DNA from: Mycolicibacter heraklionensis | Lineage (GTDB): Bacteria > Actinomycetota > Actinomycetes > Mycobacteriales > Mycobacteriaceae | NCBI RefSeq assembly: GCF_001021505.1 | Contig: NZ_LDPO01000022.1 | Location: 1-64,000, forward strand | Length of the DNA: 64,000 nt | Direction of reading: 5' to 3' | In this document: in pieces, positions 49,369-58,383 of the stretch | How the letters are laid out: every line of letters starts with the position of its first letter | Numbering within the stretch: the stretch's first letter is position 1 | Notes under the pieces: model-generated | The model's database searches: none | Seen by the model: only the letters and a program-made list of their open reading frames with translations | Told to the model about the DNA's origin: nothing | Program-made: the position numbers and the translations under genes

Positions 49369-49833
49369 ATGAGCACGTCAGAACAATCGCAGGCCGCCAC
49401 GCGGATGTTTGCCCGGGTGATGGGGCCCTTCATCGTCGTCCTCGACGGCGGCGCGGCGGTCCGCGCCCCGGAGCTGTGGCAGCACTTCTCGCAGTTCTCC
49501 GCCGAGCCGCTGTGGACGTGGACGGCGGGGGCGTTCGCGCTGCTGATCGGTCTGGTGGTGATCGGCCTGCACCCGTATTGGCGAGGCGCCCCGGCCATCA
49601 TCATCTCGGTGGTGGGCTGGCTGGTCGCCGTCAAGGGATTCTTCCTGATCATGTTCCCCGACACCCTGATGTCGATTCCCGACAACACGGCCGGCGCGAT
49701 CACCTGGTGGCGTGTCCTTTACGTGGGCATCGCGCTGTTGGGGCTGTACCTGAGCTACGTCGGTTGGAACCCCGCGGCACGCCGGTCCGCACCGCAGGAG
49801 GCGAAAACGCTTGCTGGAACGCCGGGGGTGTAG
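49369..49833 (+). CDS. Small four-helix membrane protein, paralogue of 19306-19752
   Basis: A 154-residue protein with about four hydrophobic segments. It starts MSTSEQSQAATRMFARVMGP and shares LHPYWRGAPA and GLYLSYVGWNP with its paralogue 30 kb away. I chose ATG 49369 for the GGAAGGAAAG ribosome site just upstream. The C-terminal tail is short and polar. It is 12 nt ahead of the GH92 gene and could share its transcript. Function unknown. Confidence 0.8.
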   Translation: MSTSEQSQAATRMFARVMGPFIVVLDGGAAVRAPELWQHFSQFSAEPLWTWTAGAFALLIGLVVIGLHPYWRGAPAIIISVVGWLVAVKGFFLIMFPDTLMSIPDNTAGAITWWRVLYVGIALLGLYLSYVGWNPAARRSAPQEAKTLAGTPGV

Positions 49834-49845
49834 TAGAGCACAGCT

Positions 49846-52479
49846 ATGCGCTCCCGACAGGCCATGCTGGTGCTGCTGGCCTCGGCACTGCTGGTCGTCG
49901 GGCTAGTCGCGGCCCCGAACACGTCCTACGAATACCGGCCGGCGTTCGTGACCCATCCGGTCGACTACGTCGACACCCTGATCGGTACCGGAACCGGCGG
50001 CAGGGTCGTCGGGGAGATCAACAATTTCCCCGGCGCCTCAGTGCCGTTCGGCATGGTGCAGTACTCGCCCGACACCGTCGGCACCTACGCCGGATATGAC
50101 CACGGCGTCGACCAGGCCACCGGATTCAGCGTCACCCACGCCTCGGTGGGCTGCGCGGCCTTCGGGGACATCTCGATGCTGCCCACCACCACCGAGATCG
50201 GCTCGCGGCCATGGGAAGTCACCGAGAAGATCGCCCACGACCGCACCGAGAGCGGCAGGCCCGGCTACTACACCGTCCGCTTCCCCGAGACCGGCGTGAC
50301 CGCTGAACTGACCGCCACCACCCGCACCGGCGTCGGCCGGTTCCACTACCCGCGCAACGGCGAGCCGGCGCTGTTCTATGTGCGCCCGAGTGCATCGCTG
50401 GCAGGCAACTCTGCGGCGACGATCCAGATCGGAGACGACAACACCACCATCACCGGAATGGCGGCCAGCGGCGGGTTCTGCGGCAAAAACAACACCTACA
50501 CGGTGTATTTCGCGATGAAGTTCAACCGTCCGTTCACCGCCTACGGCACCTGGGACGGGTACTCGGTCTATCCGGGCACCCGCGGCGCCTACTCCAGCTA
50601 CATCGGCGACAGCGGCGGGTACGTGCAGTTTCCGCCCGGATCGCTGGTCGAAGTACAGACCGCGCTGTCCTACGTCAGCATCGACGGTGCGCGGGCGAAC
50701 CTGGCCGCCGAAGGCAAAGCAGGTTTCGACGATGTGCGCGCCGCATCCGAACGCGAGTGGAACACTGCGCTGTCGCAGATCCGGGTGGCCGGCCGGGACC
50801 GACGTGACCTGACGACGTTCTATACCGCGCTGTATCACGCTCTGCTGCACCCGAATACGTTCAACGACGTCGACGGCCGCTACCTCGGCTTCGACAACGC
50901 CATCCACACGCTGCCCGACGGGCACACCCAGTACGCGAACTTCTCCGACTGGGACACTTACCGGGGATTGGCTGCGCTGCACGGGCTGCTGGTGCCGCAG
51001 CGTGCCTCGGACATGGCGCAGTCGCTGGTCAACGACGCCGAACACGCCGGGGCGTTTCCGCGGTGGGCACTGGCCAACGCCGCCACCGCCCAGATGACCG
51101 GCGACAGCGTGGTGCCGTTGATCGTGAACCTGTACGCATTCGGCGCCAGGGAGTTCGATACGACACGGGCGCTGCACTACATGGTCTCGGGCGCGACCAC
51201 CGGCGGGGTGGGCCGCGACGGCTACGTCGAGCGTCCGGGCCTGGGCAGCTATCTGGAACGCGGGTATCTGCCGCAGGCCGGTGGATCCTGCAGGGGGCCT
51301 TCGATTCCCAGTGCATCGATCACCCTGGAGTGGTCGGTCGACGACTTCGCCATCGCCCGCTTCGCCGACGCGCTCGGCCAAAGCGATACCGCCGCGCAAT
51401 TCCAGCCGAGGGCGCAGTACTGGCAGAACCTGTTCAACCCCACCACGGGCTACCTCTCGCCCCGCGACGCGGCCGGCTTCTTTCCGGACGGACCCGGGTT
51501 CGTCGAACCCGACCCGCGTTGCTTCGGTCAGCTCGGATACGACGAGGGCAACGCCGAGCAATACCTGTGGTACGTGCCGCACAATGTCGCCGGCCTGGTC
51601 ACCGCGCTCGGCGGTCGCGGGGCGGCGATCGACCGGCTCGACCGGTTCACCAAAAAACTCAACGTGGGCCCCAACCAGCCCTACCTGTGGGCCGGCAACG
51701 AAGTGGGCCTGGGCGTGCCCTGGCTGTACAACTACCTCGGCCAACCGTGGAAGACGCAGCGGCTGGTCGACCGGATCCGCAGCGAACTGTTCGGCCCCAC
51801 CCCCAACGGCGTACCCGGCAACGACGACCTCGGCGCGATGGCCAGCTGGTATGTCTGGTCCGCGCTGGGCCTGTACCCGGCCATCCCGGGAACCGCGATC
51901 CTGACCGTCAACACCCCGTTGTTCGAAGCGGCCGAAATCGCTTTGGCGCGCGGCAAATCCATCCGGATCAGCGCGCCCGGCGCTTCCGGATGGCACCGGT
52001 TGCGTTATATCGACGGGCTGACGGTTGACGGCCGGCCCACCGAGCAGACCTCCCTTCCGGAGTCCGTCATCCGCACCGGCGGTCAGCTCGTCTTCACCCT
52101 GTCACGCAAGCCGAACATGCAGTGGGGCAGCGCGGAATCCGCGGCGCCACCGTCGTTCGGCGCGGGTGGTCAGGCCGTGGCCGTCAACGTCACACCGGCG
52201 GTCGCCGAGATCACCCCCGGCGGCTCGGCGACCGTCACATTCGATGCGCAACGACTGAGCGCCGGTCCCGACGACTACATGATCACCGGCACCTCCGCCG
52301 ACGGCAGGATCGCGGTGATGCCGGTTTCGGGCAGGTTCGATGCCGACGGAGCCGCGCATCGGCGCCTCGAGGTCACGGTGGCCCCATCGGTGCCCACGGG
52401 AAGCCATCGACTGGCCTTGACGACAACGGTTGGCCAGAGCACCCGCACGTTCACGATGCTGATCACCGTCGGCGGATAG
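49846..52479 (+). CDS. Secreted GH92 alpha-mannosidase (Rv0584-like)
   Basis: An 877-residue exported enzyme. A signal-type hydrophobic segment is at about residues 5-22. The GH92 fold is visible from VDYVDTLIGTGTGGRVVGEI through GAFPRWALAN, then NDDLGAMASWYVWSALGLYP (the GH92 catalytic-domain signature), with a C-terminal beta-rich domain of about 120 residues. GH92 enzymes are Ca-dependent exo-alpha-mannosidases; likely substrates are mannosylated cell-wall lipids or glycoproteins. By recall length and features match M. tuberculosis Rv0584 (877 residues). Confidence 0.9.
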   Translation: MRSRQAMLVLLASALLVVGLVAAPNTSYEYRPAFVTHPVDYVDTLIGTGTGGRVVGEINNFPGASVPFGMVQYSPDTVGTYAGYDHGVDQATGFSVTHASVGCAAFGDISMLPTTTEIGSRPWEVTEKIAHDRTESGRPGYYTVRFPETGVTAELTATTRTGVGRFHYPRNGEPALFYVRPSASLAGNSAATIQIGDDNTTITGMAASGGFCGKNNTYTVYFAMKFNRPFTAYGTWDGYSVYPGTRGAYSSYIGDSGGYVQFPPGSLVEVQTALSYVSIDGARANLAAEGKAGFDDVRAASEREWNTALSQIRVAGRDRRDLTTFYTALYHALLHPNTFNDVDGRYLGFDNAIHTLPDGHTQYANFSDWDTYRGLAALHGLLVPQRASDMAQSLVNDAEHAGAFPRWALANAATAQMTGDSVVPLIVNLYAFGAREFDTTRALHYMVSGATTGGVGRDGYVERPGLGSYLERGYLPQAGGSCRGPSIPSASITLEWSVDDFAIARFADALGQSDTAAQFQPRAQYWQNLFNPTTGYLSPRDAAGFFPDGPGFVEPDPRCFGQLGYDEGNAEQYLWYVPHNVAGLVTALGGRGAAIDRLDRFTKKLNVGPNQPYLWAGNEVGLGVPWLYNYLGQPWKTQRLVDRIRSELFGPTPNGVPGNDDLGAMASWYVWSALGLYPAIPGTAILTVNTPLFEAAEIALARGKSIRISAPGASGWHRLRYIDGLTVDGRPTEQTSLPESVIRTGGQLVFTLSRKPNMQWGSAESAAPPSFGAGGQAVAVNVTPAVAEITPGGSATVTFDAQRLSAGPDDYMITGTSADGRIAVMPVSGRFDADGAAHRRLEVTVAPSVPTGSHRLALTTTVGQSTRTFTMLITVGG

Positions 52480-52499
52480 CCCCCACTATCGTCGAGACG

Positions 52500-52976
52500 A
52501 TGACCGTCGAAGAGCGACTGGAAGCCCTCGAACAGATCGAGGCGATCAAAGCCCTCAAGCACCGCTATTTCCGGGCCTGCGACGCCAAGGACCCCGAAAC
52601 CTTCCGGGCCTGCTTCATCGCCCGCGGCGCCGACATTCATTACGGACCCCTGGGCGGGTTCGACGACGCCGACCAGATCGCAGAGGTGTTCACCCGCATC
52701 GCGCTGCACACCGTGGACGGCAAACCGGTGATCCTCGATATGCACCACGGCATGCACCCCGATATCACCGTCACCGGACCCGGCACGGCCACCGGGCGCT
52801 GGACGCTGAAGTTTCGCCAGCTCAACATGATCGAGCGCACCGAACGCCTCCTCACCGGCGAGTACGACGACGACTACGTGATCGAGGACGGGGCCTGGAA
52901 AATGGCCCGCAGCCACTTCCGGCAGCTCTGGGTGATCACCCGGCCCCTCGGCGACGACACCACCGTGGAGATCTGA
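52500..52976 (+). CDS. NTF2-like/SnoaL-type protein
   Basis: A 158-residue protein with the NTF2-like opening LEALEQIEAIKALKHRYFRACDAKD and a His/Asp-rich pocket (HHGMHPDITV, GRWTLKF). This fold serves as ketosteroid isomerase, dehydratase or small-molecule binder; the variant here is the SnoaL_4/nuclear-transport-factor group common beside mycobacterial SDRs. ATG 52500 was taken as the start. The next gene starts one base after its stop, so the pair is an operon. Confidence 0.8.
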   Translation: MTVEERLEALEQIEAIKALKHRYFRACDAKDPETFRACFIARGADIHYGPLGGFDDADQIAEVFTRIALHTVDGKPVILDMHHGMHPDITVTGPGTATGRWTLKFRQLNMIERTERLLTGEYDDDYVIEDGAWKMARSHFRQLWVITRPLGDDTTVEI

Positions 52977-52977
52977 G

Positions 52978-53814
52978 ATGAGCACACGGATCGCCCTGGT
53001 GACCGGCGCCAGCCGCAGCGTCGGCAAGGGCATTGCCCTGGCGCTCGGCTCGCACGGCTGGACTGTCTACGTCACCGCCCGCGGCGAAGTCGGCGCCGAC
53101 GGGCCGCTGGATGAGACCGCCCGACTGATCACCGAGCGCGGTGGGCGTGGCATACCCGTGCAGTGCGACCACCGCGACGACGACCAGATCGCCGCGCTGT
53201 TCGCCCGCGTCGCCGACGAGCGGGGCGGCCGGCTGGATCTACTGGTCAACAACGTCTGGGCGGCGCCCAAGGGGTTCGCCGGGTTCACCGAGAAGTTCTG
53301 GCAGCGGCCGCTTTCCGACTGGGACACCCTGATCGGGGTGGGCCTGCGCGCCCACTACGTCGCCTCGGTGCACGCCGCGCAGCTGATGGTGGCCCGCGGT
53401 GCCGGCCTGATCGCCAACATCTCCTCGTTCGGGGCGCGGGGGCACCTGCACTCGGTGCTCTACGGCATGTCCAAAGCCGGGCTGGACAAGATGGCCGCCG
53501 ACATGGCGGTCGAACTGACCGGTACCGGGGTGAGCGCGGTGTCGCTGTGGCCGGGCCTGGTGAAAAACGAAGTCATGCAGGGCTTCATGGATCGCGGCCT
53601 GGACAACTTCCAGGGCTTTCCGCTGGCCAACGCCGAAACCCCGGAGTTCATCGGCCGCGTCATCGCTGCCCTGGCCGACGATCCGGATATCGGCGCCCGC
53701 AGCGGGCACACCCTGATCACCGCCGAGACCGCGCTCGACTACGGCGTCACCGACCTCGAAGGAAACCAGCCGGACTCGCACCGCACCCTGTTCGGCGGCG
53801 GCCCGCTGTATTGA
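52978..53814 (+). CDS. Short-chain dehydrogenase
   Basis: A 278-residue SDR. Cofactor loop TGASRSVGKGIALAL, the NNxW motif in LLVNNVWAAP, catalytic Ser in NISSFGARGH and Tyr-x-x-x-Lys in LYGMSKAGLDK. The Trp in place of the usual Ala/Gly after NN is seen in some long SDRs of this group. It follows the NTF2-like gene with no gap, which suggests a two-step conversion of one substrate, probably an alcohol or steroid-like compound; this is inference. Confidence 0.87.
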   Translation: MSTRIALVTGASRSVGKGIALALGSHGWTVYVTARGEVGADGPLDETARLITERGGRGIPVQCDHRDDDQIAALFARVADERGGRLDLLVNNVWAAPKGFAGFTEKFWQRPLSDWDTLIGVGLRAHYVASVHAAQLMVARGAGLIANISSFGARGHLHSVLYGMSKAGLDKMAADMAVELTGTGVSAVSLWPGLVKNEVMQGFMDRGLDNFQGFPLANAETPEFIGRVIAALADDPDIGARSGHTLITAETALDYGVTDLEGNQPDSHRTLFGGGPLY

Positions 53815-53819
53815 CGGCG

Positions 53820-55238
53820 CTACCAGGGACTCGGCGCGTAATCCTTGAGGAAACACCCGTACAGATCTTCGCCGGCTTCCCCGCGCACGATCGGGTCGTA
53901 GACCCGGGCGGCGCCGTCCACGAGATCCAACGGGGCGTGGAATCCCTCCTCGGCCAGTCGCAGCTTGGTGGGATGCGGGCGCTCATCGGTGATCCAGCCG
54001 GTGTCCACCGCGGTCATCAGGATGCCGTCGTTCTCCAGCATCTCGGCTGCGCTGGTGCGGGTCAGCATATTCAGCGCGGCCTTGGCCATGTTGGTGTGTG
54101 GATGGCCCGGGCCCTTGTAGCGGCGGCTGAACTGCCCCTCCATCGCCGACACATTCACCACGTACTTACGGCGGGCCGAAGCCGCCGCCATGGCCGGGCG
54201 CAGCCGGCTCACCAGGATGAACGGCGCGGTTTGGTTGCACAGCTGCACCTCGAGCAGCTCCAGGGCGTCGACTTCGTGCACCCGCTGGGTCCAGCTGTTC
54301 ACCGCGGCGGTGTCGGGCAACAGCCCACCCGCGTCGATGGCGACGCCGGCGGCGATCCGTTGCGGGGAGGCGCTGCGGGCGGTCAGGGCCAGTTCGGTCA
54401 GCGCGTGCGGCTCCTGGTGCTCGGCCAGGCTGCCGGCCAGCGCCGCCGGGTGGGCGTCGCTGACGTGGTCGAAGGTGATCACATCAACCAGCTCGCCTGC
54501 GGGGGTGCGCTCGGCCTCGATGAGGGCGGCATACGAGCCGGGTGCGCGCCGCACCGTCTGCGCCGCGTTGTTGATCAGGATGTCCAACGGGCCCTGGGCG
54601 GCCACCGTGTCAGCCAGCGCGACGACCTGTGCCGGGTCGCGCAGGTCGATACCCACCACCTGCAGCCGATGCAGCCAGTCGGCGTGATCGGGCATGGCGG
54701 CGAAGCGGCGCACGGCATCGTTGGGGAACCGGGTGGTGATGGTGGTGTGTGCACCGTCGCGCAGCAGCCGCAGCGCGATGTACATGCCGATCTTGGCGCG
54801 TCCGCCGGTGAGCAGGGCGCGGCGGCCGGTCAAGTCGGTGCGAGCGTCACGCTTGGCCCGGCTCATCGCGGCGCAGCCCGGGCAGAGTTGGTGATAGAAC
54901 GCGTCGACCTGCGTGTAGTGGACCTTGCAGATGTAGCAGGCCTGCGAGCGCAGCAGTGTGCCTGCCGACGCCCCGACCGTGGCAGACACCAGCGGAATGC
55001 CCTGCGTCTCGTCGTCGATTCGGCCCGGCGCCCCGGTGGCCGTGGCGGCGATGACGGCCTGGTCAGCGGAGCTCACTGCGTCGCGTTTGGCGTTCCGGCG
55101 GGCCTTCTTGAGGGCCTTGAACATGCGCGCGGTGGCTCGGCGCACCGCAACGGCGTCGGGGTGCTCAGCCGGCAGCGCATCAATCTCGCCGAGCACCTCT
55201 AGGCAGGTGGCAAGCCTTTCGGGGTCGATCGCGGTCAC
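53820..55238 (-). CDS. Zinc-ribbon SDR with Thr at the catalytic Tyr position
   Basis: A 472-residue protein. The N-terminal 130 residues are helical and basic and hold two Cys pairs, Cys101-x2-Cys104 and Cys119-x2-Cys122 (ACYICKVHY, QLCPGCA), a probable zinc ribbon. The rest is an SDR: cofactor loop TGGRAKIGMYIAL, LINNAAQ, and VSAMEGQFSRRYKG. The expected Tyr-x-x-x-Lys reads Thr382-N-M-A-Lys386. Thus the Rossmann domain may bind NAD(P) without classical catalysis, unless Tyr374 substitutes. It ends 5 nt from the convergent SDR. Function unknown. Confidence 0.75.
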   Translation of the reverse strand: MTAIDPERLATCLEVLGEIDALPAEHPDAVAVRRATARMFKALKKARRNAKRDAVSSADQAVIAATATGAPGRIDDETQGIPLVSATVGASAGTLLRSQACYICKVHYTQVDAFYHQLCPGCAAMSRAKRDARTDLTGRRALLTGGRAKIGMYIALRLLRDGAHTTITTRFPNDAVRRFAAMPDHADWLHRLQVVGIDLRDPAQVVALADTVAAQGPLDILINNAAQTVRRAPGSYAALIEAERTPAGELVDVITFDHVSDAHPAALAGSLAEHQEPHALTELALTARSASPQRIAAGVAIDAGGLLPDTAAVNSWTQRVHEVDALELLEVQLCNQTAPFILVSRLRPAMAAASARRKYVVNVSAMEGQFSRRYKGPGHPHTNMAKAALNMLTRTSAAEMLENDGILMTAVDTGWITDERPHPTKLRLAEEGFHAPLDLVDGAARVYDPIVRGEAGEDLYGCFLKDYAPSPW

Positions 55239-55308
55239 GCCGGAAGGGTATCGGGCCTAGTGCCCGATTACCGATTCGCGCAAGATCGCCCATACACTCG
55301 CTGACGCA

Positions 55309-56949
55309 ATGACCGACAACGCCCTGGATTCGCCGACGGTCGCCGCCGCGGCGCAAACGGGCCGGATCGCCTCCGAAGCGGGCCGCCGCCGAACCTTCGC
55401 CGTCATCAGCCATCCCGACGCCGGCAAATCCACCCTGACCGAGGCGCTGGTGCTGCACGCCAAAGCCATCACCGAGGCCGGCGCGGTCCACGGCAAAGCC
55501 GGTCGTCGTGCCACCGTGTCGGACTGGATGGAGATGGAGAAAGCCCGCGGCATCTCGATCACGTCGACCGCCCTGCAGTTCCCGTACCGCACCGCCAAGG
55601 GGCAGGACTGCGTCATCAACCTGCTCGACACTCCCGGCCACGCCGACTTCTCCGAAGACACCTACCGGGTGCTGACCGCCGTCGACTCCGCCGTCATGCT
55701 CATCGATGCCGCGAAAGGCCTTGAGCCGCAGACCCTCAAGCTGTTCCAGGTGTGCCGTCATCGTCGGATCCCGATCATCACCGTGATCAACAAGTGGGAC
55801 CGACCCGGCCGGCATGCCCTGGAGTTGATGGACGAGATCCATACCCGCATCGGGCTGCGCCCCACCCCGCTGACCTGGCCGGTCGGCATCGCCGGAGAGT
55901 TCAACGGGGTGCTCGACCGCCCGTCCGGAAACTTCATCCGGTTCACCCGCACCGCCGGTGGTGCCACCGCGGCACCCGAGGAGCACATCGCCGCGGCCGA
56001 TGCGCGCGCCGCCGCCGGTACCGACTGGGATACCGCGGTCGAAGAGTGCGAGTTGCTGTCCGCCGACGGATCCGACTTCGACCGCGAGGCGTTCCTCGAC
56101 TGCACGGCGACACCGGTGCTGTTCACCTCGGCGGCATTGAACTTCGGCGTGAACCAGCTGCTCGACGTGCTCACCGAGTTGGCGCCGGCGCCCAGCGGGG
56201 CGCTCGACGTCGACGGGGCCCGGCGCGCCACCGACGCACCGTTCAGCGCTTTCGTGTTCAAGGTGCAGGCCGGGATGGACTCGGCCCATCGCGATCGCAT
56301 CGCGTTCGCGCGGGTGTACTCGGGAACCTTCGAGCGCGGCGATGTCCTCACCCACGCCGCGAGTGGCAAGCCCTTTGTCACCAAGTACGCCCAGTCGGTG
56401 TTCGGCCAGCAGCGCTCCACGTTGGACACCGCGTGGCCCGGTGATGTGATCGGGCTGGCCAACGCCGCCGCCCTGCGTCCGGGCGACACGCTGTATTGCG
56501 ATGTGCCCGTGCAGTACCCGCCGATCCCGAGCTTCTCGCCGGAGCATTTCTCCGTGGCACGCAACGTCGATCCCAGCAAGCACAAGCAGTTCCGCCGCGG
56601 CATCGAGCAGTTGGACCAGGAGGGCGTGGTGCAGGTGCTGGTCTCCGATCGCCGCGGTGAGCAGGCGCCGGTGCTTGCCGCGGTCGGGCCGATGCAGTTC
56701 GAGGTGGCCGCACACCGGATGGCCAGCGAAATGGGCGCGCCGATCACGCTGGAACCGCTGCCGTATCAGGTCGCCCGCATCGTGGATCCCGGCGACGTCG
56801 ACTTCGTCAGCAAGCAGTCGTTGGCCGAAGTCTTGACCCGCACCGACGGCGTTCACCTGGTGTTGTTCTCCAACGCTTGGCGCCTGCAGGGGTTTCAGCG
56901 CGACAACCCCGATGTGCAGCTGCGGTCCTTGGTGGCCGCGGAGGGGTAG
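55309..56949 (+). CDS. prfC: Peptide chain release factor 3
   Basis: A 546-residue translational GTPase that recycles RF1/RF2. G1 is SHPDAGKSTLTE, G2 region contains EKARGISITSTALQF, G3 is LLDTPGHADFSEDTYR, and G4 is NKWDRPG. The later FVFKVQAGMDSAHRDRIAFA stretch is diagnostic of RF3 and excludes EF-G. Full-length. It is convergent with the NYN gene (8 nt between stops). Confidence 0.93.
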   Translation: MTDNALDSPTVAAAAQTGRIASEAGRRRTFAVISHPDAGKSTLTEALVLHAKAITEAGAVHGKAGRRATVSDWMEMEKARGISITSTALQFPYRTAKGQDCVINLLDTPGHADFSEDTYRVLTAVDSAVMLIDAAKGLEPQTLKLFQVCRHRRIPIITVINKWDRPGRHALELMDEIHTRIGLRPTPLTWPVGIAGEFNGVLDRPSGNFIRFTRTAGGATAAPEEHIAAADARAAAGTDWDTAVEECELLSADGSDFDREAFLDCTATPVLFTSAALNFGVNQLLDVLTELAPAPSGALDVDGARRATDAPFSAFVFKVQAGMDSAHRDRIAFARVYSGTFERGDVLTHAASGKPFVTKYAQSVFGQQRSTLDTAWPGDVIGLANAAALRPGDTLYCDVPVQYPPIPSFSPEHFSVARNVDPSKHKQFRRGIEQLDQEGVVQVLVSDRRGEQAPVLAAVGPMQFEVAAHRMASEMGAPITLEPLPYQVARIVDPGDVDFVSKQSLAEVLTRTDGVHLVLFSNAWRLQGFQRDNPDVQLRSLVAAEG

Positions 56950-56957
56950 CTCGGCCG

Positions 56958-57839
56958 CTAGGTGCGCAACCGCACCATTCGCGTCGTCGAACTCTCGTCG
57001 AGCTCCACCAGGTCCGAGTAGGACCGCAGGAAGTCGCTGAATGACTTGTACCCCAGGGCTTTCTCGCTGAAGGAGGGGTCCATGCGCTTCATCTGGGCCT
57101 TGACCGACGAGTTGTGCAGCCACTCGACGTCGTCTTTCTCCAGGCCGATCTTCAGGGCGCGGATGAGCAGTCCGGTGGCGGTGTCCTGCGGATCCGGTTG
57201 TGGCGGCTCCTCGGGCTCCTCTTTGGTTTGGCGGGTGCGCCGCTTCGGTCCTGCGTCTGCGTCGGCGGCCGCCGGCGCGGGCTCGAACACCGGCACTCCG
57301 GGCAGTGCGTCATAGCTGACGAAGTCGTCGCAGGCCGCCGCCAGCGCGCGGCTGGTCGAGCCGGCCACCCCGATCCCGACGACATAGCGGCCCAGACGTT
57401 TACAGCGCTGCGCCAGCGGGATGTAGTCGGAGTCGCCCGCCACGATCACCACGTGGGTCAGATCAGGCAGCCGGAACATGTCCTCGACCGCGTCGACGGC
57501 CAACCGGATGTCGGCGCCGTTCTTGCCGTAGGCGGCCGCCGGGAACAACTGCACCAGGTCGACCGCTCGTCCCACCAGTTGCGCGCGGTAGCCGGTGTTG
57601 ACCTCGGCTGACCAGTCGGCGTAGGCGCGGGTGAGCACCAGCGTCCCGAACGACGACGCGAAGTCGATGATCGCCCCGACGTCGACGGTGGCTCGGGCGA
57701 GGCGTTCCGGGTTCTTGGCCAGGCCCTTGGCCTTGTCCTTCTGAAACGAACTGCGCCCGTTGACCTGGTCGTAGCGGGAGATCACGATGTTGTCGAAGTC
57801 GAGGTAGACCGCGACGCGGGTGTCTCCGGATTCCGTCAT
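56958..57839 (-). CDS. NYN-domain RNase-like protein with C-terminal LOTUS/OST-HTH-like domain
   Basis: A 293-residue protein. The NYN (PIN-like) domain has YLDFDNIVISRYDQ at the N-terminus, then GKNGADIRLAVDAVEDMF and VIVAGDSDYIPLAQRCK, with acidic residues for metal binding. A Pro/Glu-rich linker (about 190-225) leads to a C-terminal domain (GLLIRALKIGLEKDDVEWLH, then GYKSFSDFLRSY) of the LOTUS/OST-HTH type that binds RNA. I chose ATG 57839; longer frames run into the palindromic repeat. RNA processing is the likely role. Confidence 0.85.
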   Translation of the reverse strand: MTESGDTRVAVYLDFDNIVISRYDQVNGRSSFQKDKAKGLAKNPERLARATVDVGAIIDFASSFGTLVLTRAYADWSAEVNTGYRAQLVGRAVDLVQLFPAAAYGKNGADIRLAVDAVEDMFRLPDLTHVVIVAGDSDYIPLAQRCKRLGRYVVGIGVAGSTSRALAAACDDFVSYDALPGVPVFEPAPAAADADAGPKRRTRQTKEEPEEPPQPDPQDTATGLLIRALKIGLEKDDVEWLHNSSVKAQMKRMDPSFSEKALGYKSFSDFLRSYSDLVELDESSTTRMVRLRT

Positions 57840-57899
57840 GGTCTCAGTGTGACGCACCACTGGTCTCATCCATAACTGGTTGGCGGGGATGGGGGAGGT

Positions 57900-57988
57900 G
57901 CCCACCTTTGAGCGACAACCGCGAGTGCGTCGCGGGGTGGGTGCAATTACGCGCCGGGTTGGGGTGACGTTGTCGCGCAGAGGCGGGC
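57900..57988. repeat. Palindromic intergenic repeat, copy B
   Basis: The left arm (57900-57919) is GCCCACCTTTGAGCGACAAC. The right arm GTTGTCGCGCAGAGGCGGGC (57969-57988) pairs with it at 17 of 20 positions across a 49-nt spacer. The right arm and the downstream CCACATGG match copy A at 15943. It occupies the gap between the NYN gene and the small membrane protein gene. Confidence 0.65.
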
Positions 57989-58034
57989 AAATGTCCACAT
58001 GGTTCGGCCCGGCGGCCCGCCGTCGGCGACGTGC

Positions 58035-58343
58035 CTAACTGGCCCGGTACCAGCGCGGAATCAGCTCCGGGTCCGGCAGCGGGTACTGCCCGAAGAACCC
58101 GCGCGGGTCGCCGCGCAACACCTGGGCGTTCTGAACGTCGGCGCGCTGGCGGATTTCGCTTAACCGGGTCCATTCGGCTGCGCGGTACGCGGTGTAGCTG
58201 CGCATCAGCCGGCGCGTGACGATCACCAGCAAGGTGATCACGGCGCCGGCCAGAATGAGCCAGCGCAGCCACCACAGCAACGCGATGAACACGAGAATGG
58301 CGAAGCCCGTTCCGTTGCTGCCCGACTGTTTGCGATTCCCCAT
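58035..58343 (-). CDS. Small membrane protein
   Basis: A 102-residue protein with two adjacent hydrophobic spans (about residues 13-42) after a short basic N-terminus, and a polar C-terminal half (RAAEWTRLSEIRQRADVQNA, ending near GDPRGFFGQYP). The GD(A/P)RG(L/F)(Y/F)G segment is similar to one after the membrane anchor of the protein at 22583 (RGDARGLYG), a hint of a shared motif. Function unknown. Confidence 0.65.
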   Translation of the reverse strand: MGNRKQSGSNGTGFAILVFIALLWWLRWLILAGAVITLLVIVTRRLMRSYTAYRAAEWTRLSEIRQRADVQNAQVLRGDPRGFFGQYPLPDPELIPRWYRAS

Positions 58344-58383
58344 GGTCGCGACGGTAAGCCTGGGGTGTGACAGATCGGGGCGA

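Noticed and set aside
50038..51996. 652-codon minus-strand open frame
   Set aside because: Antisense to the GH92 gene, which has full family motifs and a signal peptide; the opposite frame has none.
53163..55202. 679-codon plus-strand open frame
   Set aside because: It overlaps the SDR out of frame and then lies antisense to the zinc-ribbon SDR. Both real genes have recognisable motifs.
55180..57123. 647-codon minus-strand open frame
   Set aside because: Antisense to prfC, whose GTPase motifs are complete; no motif on the opposite strand.
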